A DNA stretch of 64,000 nt from Nageia nagi. Its lineage: Eukaryota; Pinophyta. The position numbers and the translations under genes were made by a program. Shown in pieces: positions 11,380 to 21,900 of this stretch. Under the pieces are notes generated by a model. That model did not search any database, was not told the origin of the DNA, and saw only the letters and a program-made list of their open reading frames with translations. Each line of letters opens with the position of its first letter. The stretch's first letter is position 1. Location of the stretch: assembly GCA_050084985.1 (NCBI GenBank), contig JBITNC010000001.1, forward strand, positions 38,812,001-38,876,000. The letters are read 5' to 3'.

Positions 11380-11937
11380 AAGAATGGGATATGGTAATTT
11401 ATTTTGATGGTTCTTGATGTGAAAAAAGTGGTGGTGTCTATGTTGTATTTATTATGCTAAAAGGGCCACCCATACCATATTCTCAAATTAACATTTCCAT
11501 GCATGAATAATAATGCTGAATATAAAGCTTTAATATTAGCTTTGAAGATAGCCATAAAATTAAAAATAAAGAAAGTAAAGTTCATTGGTGATTCTTTGTT
11601 AATATTGAATCAAATTAAAGGAAATTTTCAATGTAAAGAACCATTACTTCAAAAATATAAAAAACTAGTATATACGCTACTACAATTATTTAAAAAATAT
11701 GAGATAGAAGCAGTGCCTAGATAAACTAATAGGTTTGTTGATGCCATGGCATCAATTATATACTTGATACCACAAGATTACCATATATATACCTTTCATA
11801 TTGAAGTAATTCAAATCACTGAATCTTCCTTGGATGCAAATAATGAATCACATGATGTCTTGGATATCACTATAGAAGATAAAAAATTATGGCATATTCA
11901 ATTAGTTAAATATTTGAGAGATGAAGTCTTACCTTAG
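11380..11937 (+). pseudogene. pol: Second, archaeal-type RNase H (aRNH) of element A
   Basis: After DEEWDMVIYFDGS (about 11380-11415) comes GPPIPYSQINISM, then NAEYKALILALKIAIKLKIK (11510-11570) and KVKFIGDSLLILNQIKGNF. This is the RVT_3 / archaeal RNase HI pattern, with the catalytic Asp (FDGS), Glu (AEYKAL) and Asp (GDS) all present. A second RNase H after the first is the signature of plant Tat elements. The tail (11746-11937) bridges to the integrase. A TGA follows FDGS and a TAG follows the EAVPR stretch (TAG at 11722). Confidence 0.82.
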
Positions 11938-13150
11938 GATTTAACTAAATTAAATAAAAAGGCAATCAAATTAAAATCTTCCCACTATTACATTATAGGA
12001 GATGTGTTATACCATTGGGGTTTCGATGGCATATTACTTAGATATTTGGAATGGGCAGATTCGCAAATTGCAGTCTCATGTGCATACAATTGAATATGTG
12101 GAGGATACTTTAGTGGTCTAGCTATTATGAAATGATTAATGGGAATGGTATCTTATTGGCCTACAATGGGATGTGAGTGTGTTGAATATGTTAAGAAATA
12201 TTTTTAAGTGTTAACAACATGCTAATTTATATATTCAACCATCACAAGCCTTACAAACAATGCAATCATTATGGCCATTTCAAGATGGGCATTAGACCGT
12301 ATAGGTCAAATGTTGCCCACGTCATCAAGTGGTCACAAATTTATAATTATAGCTATAGAATATTCTACAAAATGGGTTATGCCTATTCCTATGATTTCTA
12401 CCAAAGTTCCAAAAATAGTAGAATTCATAGAACATTGCATGATATGCCATTTTGAAATTCCTACTCAAATTATGATGGATAATGGAAAAATTTTCAAAAA
12501 TAAGGAGGTATTAGCTTTATGTAAAGGATACCATATTAGAATTAGTTTCTCAAAGCCTTACTATCCTCAAGTGAATGGACAAGCTGAAGCTACAAATAAA
12601 ATAATTAGAAGTATTATGCTAAAAATAGTGAATATTTCCCATAGAAATTGACATGCAAGGATTCCACACACTTTATGGGCATATCATACTAGTATTAGAA
12701 CTCCTACTAGGGAAACCCCAATTTCTTTAGTTTATGGGGCAAAAATAGTACTATCATTGAAAATTGAAATTCCTTCTTTATGCATTGCATTACAAGATTA
12801 CATAATAGATGAAGTAGCCTATCAAACCAAATTAGATCAATTATTCTTATTGGATGAAAGGTAAATTCATGCATTAGAACAAATGCAAACTTATCAAAAT
12901 TATATGAAGAAAGATTTTGATAAAAAGGCTAAAATTCATGAATTTAATATAGGAGATTTAGTGCTTCAAAAAAATCAACAAACCTCACAAGTGGAATGAC
13001 AACTTCATGATAAGTTTGTCCCTAATTGGTTAGGAACATACATTATTAAGAAATTTTTTGGCTTAGGAGCTTACCAATTACTTGATATGGAAGGAAATGA
13101 TGAGTGTTAACCCATAAATATCATTCATCTTCATCCTTTTTATAGCTAAA
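11938..13150 (+). pseudogene. pol: Integrase of element A
   Basis: Integrase inserts the cDNA. The zinc-binding part is decayed (VLYHWGFDGILLRYL near 12010, VSYWPTMGCECVEYVKKYF near 12150-12200). The catalytic core at 12271-12651 has HKFIIIAIEYSTKWVMPIP, IMMDNGKIFKNKEVLALC (Asp) and QVNGQAEATNKIIRSIM (Glu) with usual spacing. Downstream are IPHTLWAYHTSIRTPTRETP, VYGAKIVLSLKIEIPSL and the C-terminal NIGDLVLQKNQQ and LPNWLGTYIIKK-like parts, ending near 13147. Stops are fewer here than in RT. Confidence 0.85.
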
Positions 13151-13700
13151 ATCTTTTTTATTAATTTTTACATGTTGTAAATATAGTTTAATTAAGTAAA
13201 TATTATGTTAAAAACTCATAAAATGCATAAATTAGACAAAGATGATAATAAAAAGTAGCAAGAATGTTCATGTACCATTGGAAAGAAGAGGAATATGATA
13301 GACTCCATGGTTTGAAAAGCCAACATATCTAGGAGATAGGACCATATCCAAATTGATGAAATTCACTTTTCAAGGGGCTCAAAATTTCCTTTGGCTGCTC
13401 ATTGACAAACAAAGGAATTTGAATTTGAATTATTATCCAAGTAAGTATGATGGTTGAGAAATATGTGTTAAAGAATACAATCTTGATATTCATATAGATT
13501 GAGCTATGTACTTCTTGGGCTTTTGGCATTACTGTAGACAAATACATAAAATAAATTTGTTATGCTTGTATTGGCCCAATGCAGCTCCTAGGCTCATACT
13601 TAATTGCACTTTTAATGATTGGGTTTTAGATGTAGCATCTCAAAATCCACAAAGCCTACATCCAATCATGAATTGGTGAAATTAGCTTATAGGAGACTTG
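13151..13700 (+). other. Non-coding spacer 3' of integrase in element A
   Basis: AT-rich, stop-dense sequence following the integrase end. I see no motif or repeat. It separates pol from the unrecognised 3' frame. Confidence 0.5.
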
Positions 13701-14372
13701 TGTCATAAAAATTTAATATATGATTTTTCTCCTTTCTTTGTGCCTAAACCTAGAAAATTAAAAGAGTAAAAAGAAATATCAACAAACAATTTTCTCAAGT
13801 AAAGGTAAGATTAATCTCACTCTCATCTTGTGACCATTCAAAAAGAATAGTAATAACCAAAAAGTTAGAAACTTTTAATAAAATACAATTCCAATTTGAT
13901 TACACTAATCTAGATTTCATGAATAGGTATAAAGGGGATGATTACATGATCTTACTTCAAAAACATCCTTCTACACTTATTTCTCACTTTCTAGCTTTAT
14001 CGAAAGATATTCAATAAGTGATAGCCATAAAATATTATGAGAATCATACATCAAATGCATGGGAATTAAGAATAAATGGTTTTAGATTTGTAATCAAAAT
14101 AAAAGCATAGGAAATTTGGATGGAACAAGAATATGAAATGAGTTCATTACAATGGTTTCATCTACATTGGCCTTATGATAAACCCAAAATTGTGATAGAT
14201 TGTGTTGAAGATATTCATATTAAATGTATGGGACATTATCTTATCCTGACTTTAGTTGTTTCAGATCAAGTATTTTCATATCTTATGTCATTATTTTCAA
14301 AAAATAAAATTGTATATAATTATAGTTCATTATTTAGTAATAGTTGTTGCATGAACTCCTATGAACTATAAT
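13701..14372 (+). pseudogene. Unrecognised reading frame downstream of integrase in element A
   Basis: From about 13840 one frame reads about 180 codons with only two internal stops (TAA after KDIQ near 14016; TAG near 14107). Blocks include FQFDYTNLDFMNRYKGDDYM, LLQKHPSTLISHFLALSKDI and LQWFHLHWPYDKPKIVIDC; the part from 14120 is open to 14371. Upstream, a possible splice donor (AAGGTAAGA near 13800) might explain the frame change. It has the composition of protein-coding sequence, with spaced W, Y and charged residues. It lies sense, between integrase and the antisense PMD gene. I do not recognise a family. Confidence 0.4.
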
Positions 14373-14439
14373 ACTCTTTATCACTTGAGTGATTATTTTT
14401 CCTATTATTTCTCTTTATCACTTGATGCAATCAAAATAA

Positions 14440-15345
14440 AAATACTCTAAAAACTTTGTCCATCAACCACTAAGCATCCTCTCTTGATGGATTCCCCTCA
14501 GCTAGGCCTCAAGCTCCTACCGTACTAGATAGAAATGGTAGGGTTTTAAATTGCACATGATCAGGCACTAAATGACATAGCATGGTGTGATAAAATTAAA
14601 CATCCCTACAGATGCCATTAGTAGGATGAATTGAAGAAATCATCCCACCATATCATAATACTAGAGGGATACTCTATGTGTGTGTTAAAGGTAGGAACTA
14701 GAAATCTAGGAGGATGTGCCACTGTAATGTGCTTGTACACCCAATCCTATAGAGTGATGGTCTTGCAAAGTGAAGCCCTATGACCCTACATGTACAAGAA
14801 CAAATCTTTATAAACCTATGCTAATAAGGTAGATGTACAAGCATAGATGGTGTCATGCTGAATCATATGTACCACAACTCATAACAAGGACCATGGAAAT
14901 TGCCCACTACTAGTATTAGGAAGGCATAACACTAAATCATACCCATCAAGTATGAGAACCTAATGGCCCCCTTTTGGTCTCTAAGATAATAATGATAATA
15001 TAGGATCACTACGAAGATGATATCAAAAATAACTATGTCCACACAATTCTCCCCATATAAATAAGGTATAGCCAGTCGTACCTCCTTCTTTTCAACCAAA
15101 TGCTGAATCCACTAACCATGGATAGGTAGGAGGTATAGACAATGAATGTCCTTGAAAGTGATTATCATATCCCCTATTAGGATATGGAAAGTGGATGTGG
15201 TGGAGATCCATATCTCCTATAAGGCTACAAGAAGGGAATACTCCTATTGTATATGACCCATATAGGTTCTAGCTCCAAAACCCACATGATAGAAGAAGGT
15301 ATGGTTATGATCATGAGGAACTGGCGTTCCTCCTGGAGGATGGAA
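14440..15345 (-). pseudogene. PMD protein pseudogene, antisense in element A
   Basis: Read on the minus strand: near 15215-15120, TSTFHILIGDMIITFKDIHC then LYLLPIHG, matching the PMD block 'THTFHLP-GEMTITL-DV--L-GLPI-G'. Near 14850-14725, YACTSTLLARVYKDLFLYM and LQDWVYKHITVAHP match 'WGSA-LA-LYR-L' and 'LQLWAWE-I-V-RP'. Stops (TAG mainly) and two or three frameshifts break it. It is on the strand opposite to element A's pol, between the 3' frame and the polypurine tract. In PMD proteins this domain is thought to act in nuclear silencing or transposition; which applies here cannot be told. Confidence 0.75.
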
Positions 15346-16035
15346 GTGTAATGCCCCCTAGGATTAAATACATCTTGAACCTAGAAGATAAACATAACTA
15401 AGCTAAGTTTTCAAAAAAAAAATTAAATCGATGATTCAAGGTCAAACGCTAGTAACTGGGTGATGTAGTTACAAAGTCACTAGCATTCGACCTTAAACAT
15501 TGATGATTCTACAAACCCTTAGTGTTGGCTAATGACCATGGTTGAGGGTTTCTAAAAAATTAAAAATATTAAAAAATAAATCAAAATGAAAAAAGTAAAC
15601 CATTAAACTTAATTTAAAAATACAAACAAATAATCCTATGGTCTCTATTTTATAAATTATGGAATAAAATTAGAAAAATCAACAAAAAATCAAAAGGGGG
15701 GTTTTTAAAAACCCTACCTCCTCCCTGATTGGTCTCATCCAGCCAGTTGGTCTCCTCTTCAATGGCATGCTATTCCATGAATGTGATAAGGTAGCTAAAA
15801 TAGCAATAAACCATAGCAACAAGAGATAAAAAGTGACAAAGCTCTGACTAAATCATAAAGAACAAATAGGAAAATGACAAGTAGTTTTTTTTATTCCCTT
15901 CGCACTTTTGAATGTCGATGATTTAGGGATTGATGTCAGTGATTTGTATGAGTCACTGGTGACTTACCTACAAACATCATCGATCCCTTAAAAATTGAAA
16001 AAATATTCAAAATTACATACAAAAGAGGAATTCCC
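15346..16035. other. 3' non-coding region of element A
   Basis: No coding signal. Short themes around 'TCACTGGTGACT' and 'ATTGATGATT' recur near 15430-15540, 15910-15990, 17290-17370 and 17880-17930, partly as imperfect inverted repeats. They may be relics of a diverged repeat within the element's 3' region and LTR. Confidence 0.4.
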
Positions 16036-16039
16036 CACC

Positions 16040-16640
16040 CCCCTCCTCTAGTGTTATTTAGAGCAATAACCTAAAATATTCATACGTTAAGATAAACCCT
16101 CCAATTGAGGTAAACTTAAGTATATATATACTCAAAATTACAATAAAAAATACATTTTGTCCTCTCTTTAAGTGCCACTATAATGAAATTTAGGAGAGGC
16201 AACCTAAAATATCTATGTAATCAAAATAAACCCCCTTATTAGGAGATAAAATCAAAAAAATTCAAAAAATAATATACAAAAATATCTTTAACCCTTCCTC
16301 TAGTGTCATAACAATAAGATTTAGGAAGGCAAACCTGAAAGGTTCTTTATATATTGAATCCACCTTATGAGAGGTAAAAACCATTAAAAATTGAAAAAAT
16401 CTATTAAAATGATTATTGAACCATGTGAGATACCATAACATTACTAGGTGGAACATCAAGTTAAGCCCACTACCTAGTGAAAGCAGGTTCCAAGACTCTT
16501 AACATGCACGATAAAAAAAAACAAAATTATGAGCCCTCCTCTTAGTAGCATGTATAACGAATTCTAGGAAAGGCAATTCATAACCATCAAAACCCTTTGG
16601 CAGGTAAAACCTCAAAACCCTCTAGTAGGTAAACTTAAAA
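16040..16640 (+). repeat. Degenerate ~120-130 bp repeat in the 3' region of element A
   Basis: A theme 'cctcctctagtg', then 'ataa(c)gaaatttaggagaggcaacc', then '(a)aaccct...aggtaaa', returns at about 16042, 16160, 16292 and 16531, with spacings of about 118, 132 and 239. A diverged copy stands apart near 18755-18855. Tandem arrays in the 3' untranslated region are common in Tat elements. Boundaries are fuzzy. Confidence 0.5.
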
Positions 16641-17190
16641 AAATAAATGACAACAAAAATATGTTAACATTAAGCAAGCCCTTGGCTTAATAAAACAACT
16701 CAAAGTGACATGAATGAAAGAGATTAAGGCCCTCAAACACTTCAAGCTTCAAAAAATTGAACATGACTTAAAAGCATGGAATGACCTTTTGCTCAAGATC
16801 ATCATGTAACCTCACTGTCATGAAAAGAGGCAGTAAAATCAAATTGACTATATGAACAAAATAAGATTATCATCACATACTCTATTCAGTATGCGAAGAC
16901 GAACTAAGAGTATCATCATGCAACTGCCACAAATAGCACCTAGTGTGGAGATTGACATAAGTAACATTTTGGTATACATCAAATTTATTTTCAAAATGCA
17001 TCAAGTGTAAAAGATAAGAACATGGTTAATCATAATTCGATTAATCAAAGTTTGACTTATTCAAGAGATTAAGTCAACTTTATACAACGACCCAAGAGTT
17101 GAATATCCAAGTCAGGGAACCCTAACATGCCCACTTTTTCAAACAAAGGTAAAATTTTGAGTTATCCCTTGCTTCTAACATAGATAATTC

Positions 17191-17204
17191 AAAAAAGGGA
17201 AAAA
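17191..17204 (+). other. Polypurine tract of element A
   Basis: AAAAAAGGGAAAAA (14 purines) lies directly against TGTAGATACC, the start of the 3' LTR. In LTR elements this RNase H-resistant tract primes plus-strand DNA synthesis, and its position fixes both the strand of A and the LTR start. Confidence 0.72.
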
Positions 17205-18105
17205 TGTAGATACCTAAAAATGACCCTCTTTCAAAATTCGAATGGAAAGGGAACAAAAAATTAACATTTATTATAAAAGTTACACTAAATTACCAATCTC
17301 AAGAAATCGACACCAATCATTGATGACTCCAACCAATTGCTAGGGTTCGATACCCAATCGCTGGTGACTTGATATTTAGCAAGGCTAAAAACACATGATG
17401 CGCTTGAACTAATTTGCTCCTCAAAATTATTGAATTTTGAATGAGTTATGGTTAGTTCATAACAGTGCATACAAAATCATGACTATTCTAGACTTGGATG
17501 AGCTCTTGAGCCAGGTTGTTAGCACCTAAAATAAAAATTCTAACAAACTAAAAGAATATATAAATTAAACCTTCAACAATGGAGACAAGGAACCTGAATT
17601 TGATGTAGGATTACTCTACAAGATTTCATTTAGATCCTTTGGAGAGTTGAGTACTTTGTTTATGCACTTGTTCATACATTTTAATGCAATATATAATGAT
17701 TTTTTTATATGAATAAGTATGTTTGATATATTATTTTGGCATGTGTGCATGGTCCATAGGTGCTAAAGTGGGAAATACTAAAGGTATATTATGGCAAGAA
17801 CCAACAAAGATCAAGAACCAAAGTGGAAACAAAGCAAAAGAGAAGATTCATCAAAATCAAGCTCCAACATCAGAAACACTAGTGATTGAGCTCAGATGAC
17901 ATCGATTAATGCTAGACACTAGTGACTACATCTTGATCATGGATAACTCTATAAAAACCCAAGGAGGATCTAAAATACCAATTTTGTAAAATCCCTTCAA
18001 GCAAGGTAGTGAATCTAGAGATTTGTTTTGTAACATTTAAAGTCACTCAAGAGAGTAATAAAATACATATTGGTATTTAATGTGTATTTATCTTATTTCC
18101 TAACA
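17205..18105 (+). repeat. 3' LTR of element A
   Basis: Starts TGTAGATACCTAAAAATGACC right after the polypurine tract and shares about 18 of its first 19 bases with F's LTR. AATAAA occurs near 18056. I place the end at TTTCCTAACA (18105), giving a TG...CA element of about 900 bp; the start is well supported, the end is a guess because the 5' LTR of A is not in the window. Confidence 0.55.
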
Positions 18106-18655
18106 GGTTACTTTTTTGGTTTGATAATATGTCCCTCACTATGTAAACCAACCTAAGTGCAAATACTGAATTATTCATTTTTGGATATAAGAACACTATA
18201 ATAATAGAAGTCACCAATAACTAGAGGTTCCTCATCCTTGGATTATATTGGTACGCAAAGTGTATATAAACCACATGATGATCCCATTCTTGATCCTCGT
18301 TTCCTGTCAACAAGGTATATAATGCCTCCCTCTCTTGGTGATTATTGATAGAAGCATGTGTAACCAACCTCCCTTGAAAAGGCACTTATATATCCGATGT
18401 ACGTGCAATAGAGTCAGACGATCTTGCTAGTAGGGAGATTAAAGGTATTGGCATCTGGATCCCATCTCTATACCAATATCATAAGAAATGGAAAGTTGAT
18501 ATGAATATGGACTATAATGGCCAGTCCATATAATTTGACCAACTCTAAGAGCTCATTATCCTAATTGGACCAAATCCAATATTAGATCCTCATGACTACC
18601 TCTAGCTTCATGGGACCACCTCAAGTGCTTCCGATCTTGCAAGATAATAAAAGAT
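18106..18655 (-). pseudogene. PMD protein pseudogene fragment (N-terminal part)
   Basis: On the minus strand, at about 18495-18420, the frame reads RWDPDANTFNLPTSKIV, a clear match to the PMD block 'ERWDP-THTFHLP-GE'. Sequence on both sides keeps the same low-stop character down to about 18110, where element A's LTR begins (reading leftwards), so the C-terminal half seems cut off by A. On the other side it fades at about 18655. This is a different copy from the one inside A. Confidence 0.6.
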
Positions 18656-19241
18656 AAAAATTAATTAGAAATTGTATAATATATGTATAAATAAAAAAAT
18701 ATTTAAAAAAATATATATATTAATATTTTAAACACAAAATGATTGTAAGATAAACTCTCTCCCCTTTTGCATTCGAAAAGAAATCAAGAGGCCGAGGCAA
18801 GAAAATTTCATAACCCCTACTCCTTAGCAACACATAACGAAATTTAGATAGGGAAAAATAAGGTCCGAAATGGACTAAAAATAGTTTATTCCCCTCCCCT
18901 TGTCTCTTCCACACAAAATTAACTCAAAAAGCAAGAAGAATCGAAGTAACTACAATAATAAAATATATATACGTTCCAAATACAAAGGGTCAAATAATCA
19001 CGGTTCAATACAAAACCCCTTTTTCGCATTTTCTATTAAACTGATTTGGACATATACAAATCAGGAACCAAATAGTAAATCAATTAAAATCATTTTAAAC
19101 AAATTAAAAAAATACAAACATCCCATCCCATATCATTTATTTTTTACAGGACATTGACCAAACACTAGGGTTTGCAATACGATAAAGCATGAAAGAAAAA
19201 TGAAGCAAAACACGAAGTAAAGCAACCAGAAAAGGACATAC
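18656..19241 (-). other. Candidate intron of the gene starting at 19319
   Basis: Stop-dense, T-rich on the minus strand, starting with a donor GTATGTCC. It contains CG dinucleotides at a density not seen in the repeat bodies. A polypyrimidine stretch ending in TTATTGTAG near 18952 could be an acceptor, but I cannot identify a second exon. One diverged copy of the repeat seen at 16040-16640 lies near 18755-18855. Confidence 0.3.
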
Positions 19242-19319
19242 CACATGGTTAGCGATAATCCTATGGATATACTTTGCCACATGGCTGCATCTCCTCTCAC
19301 GTAAACTCCAATCCGCCAT
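19242..19319 (-). CDS. Candidate first coding exon of an unidentified gene
   Basis: On the minus strand an ATG in strong plant context (GTGTCATGGCGGAT) opens 26 codons, MADWSLRERRCSHVAKYIHR continuing IIANHV, ending exactly at a GTATGT splice donor at phase 0. Upstream is a TATA-like box. Reading through the donor gives only a hydrophobic run with no family match, as expected of T-rich intron. CG dinucleotides cluster here (about 18,760-19,360), unlike in the decayed repeats, suggesting a less methylated, younger or selected sequence. I do not recognise the protein. It could also be chance; the next exon is not identified, perhaps because transposons expanded the intron or truncated the gene. 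Confidence 0.33.
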
Positions 19320-19373
19320 GACACAAAGATAAACTCAAAAATCGACAGTCAAACTCTAATGGGACTCACTCAC

Positions 19374-19384
19374 AAAATATATAA
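19374..19384 (-). promoter_or_regulatory. TATA-like box upstream of the candidate exon
   Basis: The minus strand reads CTTATATATTTTG, about 55-65 bases upstream of the ATG at 19319, leaving room for a transcription start and a short 5' UTR of about 30 bases. In such AT-rich DNA the motif alone is weak; its spacing to the start codon and the local CG content are what make it worth noting. Confidence 0.3.
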
Positions 19385-19399
19385 GGAAATGGTCAAAGG

Positions 19400-19954
19400 T
19401 ACTAGGTAAGTGAGTAGGTAGGAAAGGAGCATGAAGCACTCTAGGTAAGAAAAAGTAACAATAAAGTAAAAATGATAAATTAAACCTCCTTTTTATCAAA
19501 TTTGATCTTTAAACTTTAGGTATACGTTTGTTTTTAATTTTTGTAAAATGTGTATGGAAAATTTAGTTTCTATATTTTTATTAGAAATAAATTATATTAT
19601 CTTCGTTAAATTTCTTTTTGAAAAATTAATTTTACAAATTTCATGACATCTACACTTTATATTTGCATGTTATTTTAAGTTAAAAGGGTAAAATAATTTT
19701 TTCCATATCTATATATCTGAAAATACCATTATTTCACAAATATGCTTCCTAATGATGATTATGATCAAAATTGTAGAAGATAAAATTTGCTAATTCCATG
19801 TAAATCAAAGTGTCAACAACATGTTAGTACTATCTTTAGGGCATGAATTATGAAAATCTTCATGAGTTTTATTGCAAAATCTATTTTAATTAATGAATTA
19901 AGGCTTTTATTTATTTTAACATATGACATACAATATAAAGATTGCATAAAGGTT
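19400..19954. other. AT-rich spacer before element B
   Basis: No coding or repeat signal that I can name. It bridges the CG-richer island and the first LTR copy of element B. Confidence 0.5.
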
Positions 19955-20668
19955 ATCTAATGAATTTTTATTTAATTAAAATACCCTTTTAGGTATTTAA
20001 AATAATTTATTTAATTTATTAAATAAATACTCTTATCTATGTGAAATCTCGTCTACCTTTATGGTTTGTAATAGGTTAGCTCAACATCATAATAAGCCTA
20101 AAGAGGAGCCTTAGCACTAGAAATGTTACCTATAAAGGTGAAGGGGTTGTGCATGATCAAAGATATAACATGAAATAACATAATCCTAAATCCTTGATAG
20201 GTGGCAATATACTTGTGTTATTCTTGATCGGTATTTCTTAATGCCACCTATCATTTCTAGATTTTGTTATACTCTAAGCTCTACTTTTCTGTGATCTTTC
20301 ATCCATTCGTGAGCAATATTACATACATCAAAAGTGAGATGACAACATCGAAAGAAAGGGTAACACATTCTAGAACAGTAATCAAATGGTAGCTAGGTTC
20401 CTAGCATTGATGTTAGGTTGAGGTTGGATTTGTGGCTATGTTCTTCGAAGAAGCTTATCATTCATCCTCTTTCAATTAGATATCACTTTCGATCATCATT
20501 ATAGGTAAAGGACATATTTGTATCATCCGTAAATCCAGTTTTGATAGGTAAAGGTCAATTAGATCATTGTCATAGTTCATGTCATCAATTTTTTTATTAT
20601 TTCATGGTTAATTAGTTAAATTGAATATTCTATAAATAACCCTCATTATTATTATTTGAGTTATAACA
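19955..20668 (+). repeat. 5' LTR of element B (LTR copy c1)
   Basis: About 710 bp shared with 34870-35418 (c2) and 50055-50782 (c3). Anchors: 'taaaataccctttt(t)aggta' near the start, 'ataataagcctaa(a/g)gaggag' about 120 bp in, 'gatttgtggc' and 'catcctctttcaattagatat' late, then TATAAATAACCCTC and TTATAACA at the end. A primer-binding site and gag follow, so this is a 5' LTR. The left edge is uncertain because similarity fades gradually. Confidence 0.72.
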
Positions 20669-20670
20669 AT

Positions 20671-20684
20671 TGGTGAACCTGATG
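20671..20684 (+). other. Primer-binding site of element B
   Basis: TGGTGAACCTGATG two bases after the LTR end ACA. Its first 12 bases match F's site on the other strand at 8319-8333, and C has TGGTTAACCTGAT (50785). The tRNA is not assigned. Confidence 0.65.
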
Positions 20685-20879
20685 TCCTTTTAATACATCA
20701 TATTATCCTTCACTATTTGCACTAAAAGCCTAGGGTTTTAGATAGGACTAACCTTTCATTTCAAGTATTTCAAAAATAGAATCAATTGATTTTCTTACAA
20801 TGGTTAATATAGCTTTGATAAGGAAACCAAAGCAAATATGAAGAAAATGCTATATGGGAATCAAAAAAGAAGTGAAGCC

Positions 20880-21900
20880 TTTAATATTGGGGGTAATAGT
20901 CAATCTGTTAGAGGTGCTCCACCCATGTCTAAGAATTCAAATCTACTATGTGATGAGATTTATAATACTATGACACTTGATTTACAAGTGTAACCTATTT
21001 TTGATACATATAATGGTGAGGGAGATCCTATGGCTCATATCAAAGATTTTGAGATGAAGTTCAAATTGAAATTCAGAGTGAATTATAATTTGATGGCTAA
21101 ATACTTTCCTAATACATTTACAGGTGATGCATTCAATTGGTACTTCTCTTTACCCACTAAATCCATTAATTACTATGCATAACTTATCTCAAAATTTTAT
21201 ATCAATTTCAAATATCATGCTCCTAGAGAAATGATAGTTTCAAATTTACTTATTACTACTCAAGATACAAATGAGAGATTTGAAAAATTTGCACAAAGAT
21301 TCCATAAAATATAGAGCATGATTCTTGAACCCTTATCCAAATCTCATGTCACATCCATATTTTTCCTTAATATCCTTCCTAAACTGAAGTTCATAGCTTT
21401 GGATTACATGATACTACCATTTACAAAAATTATACATAAGCATACCCAAAAAGAGTACTTAGTTGGTATGGGTGACTTGAAATATGAAAACCTTAATAAG
21501 GAAACCAAGGGAGGTAGACATTAGAAAAAGGAAGATAAAGAGGTCCATGATATAGAACAACACTCGTCTAAAGAGCAACAAAAGAATCAAGCTAAGCAAA
21601 ATTTTAGAAATAACACTAGGTTACCTTTAGCTCTTACGGTTATGTTCAAGGATTACCTACAGAAGGGACTAATCAAATATAATCCAAAGCAAGAACTAGG
21701 TCCTCATGATGATAAGCCTAGTTGGTACAATAAAGCATAAATTTGTGAATATCATAAGGTTAAAGATTACAAGATGAATGCATGTATGATCCTGAAGAAA
21801 TAATTATAGAAATTATTGGATAATAGTAAAATAAAATACAAGGCCCATGTAGTTAATTCAAAAGGAGATGAACCCCTAATAGTGAATATCATCTTCAACT
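20880..21900 (+). pseudogene. gag: gag of element B
   Basis: The Retrotrans_gag core reads through a few stops: IFDTYNGEGDPMAHIKDFEM (about 21000-21060), MAKYFPNTFTGDAFNWYFSL, then PTKSINYYA followed by a TAA at 21180, then LISKFYINFKYHAPREM. Near 21740-21800 CEYHKVKDYKMNACMILKK is the single zinc-knuckle relic of the Tat type. A TAG at 21312 stands where C keeps TGG (51424), and CAA at 21294 stands where C has TAA (51406). The two copies thus record each other's lost codons. Confidence 0.82.

Larger units (their letters stand above)
9054..18105 (+). mobile_element. Element A: Tat-lineage Ty3/gypsy retrotransposon, 5' part cut off by F
   Basis: Plus-strand order: gag-pro linker, RT, RNase H, archaeal-type RNase H, integrase, an unrecognised 3' frame, an antisense PMD pseudogene, a degenerate repeat tract, polypurine tract and 3' LTR. 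Two RNase H domains and the long 3' region point to the Tat lineage. The 5' LTR, gag and protease are missing, because F begins exactly at 9053 leftwards; they may survive left of the window. Catalytic residues are better kept here than in B or D (YVDD, and D/E/D of the second RNase H), but stops are many. Confidence 0.78.

Noticed and set aside
19133-19324. Hydrophobic 63-residue frame on the minus strand (possible membrane protein)
   Set aside because: Most of it lies beyond a GTATGT donor in T-rich sequence; its hydrophobicity is explained by T-rich intron read-through, and a second frame from a nearby ATG fits an exon better.
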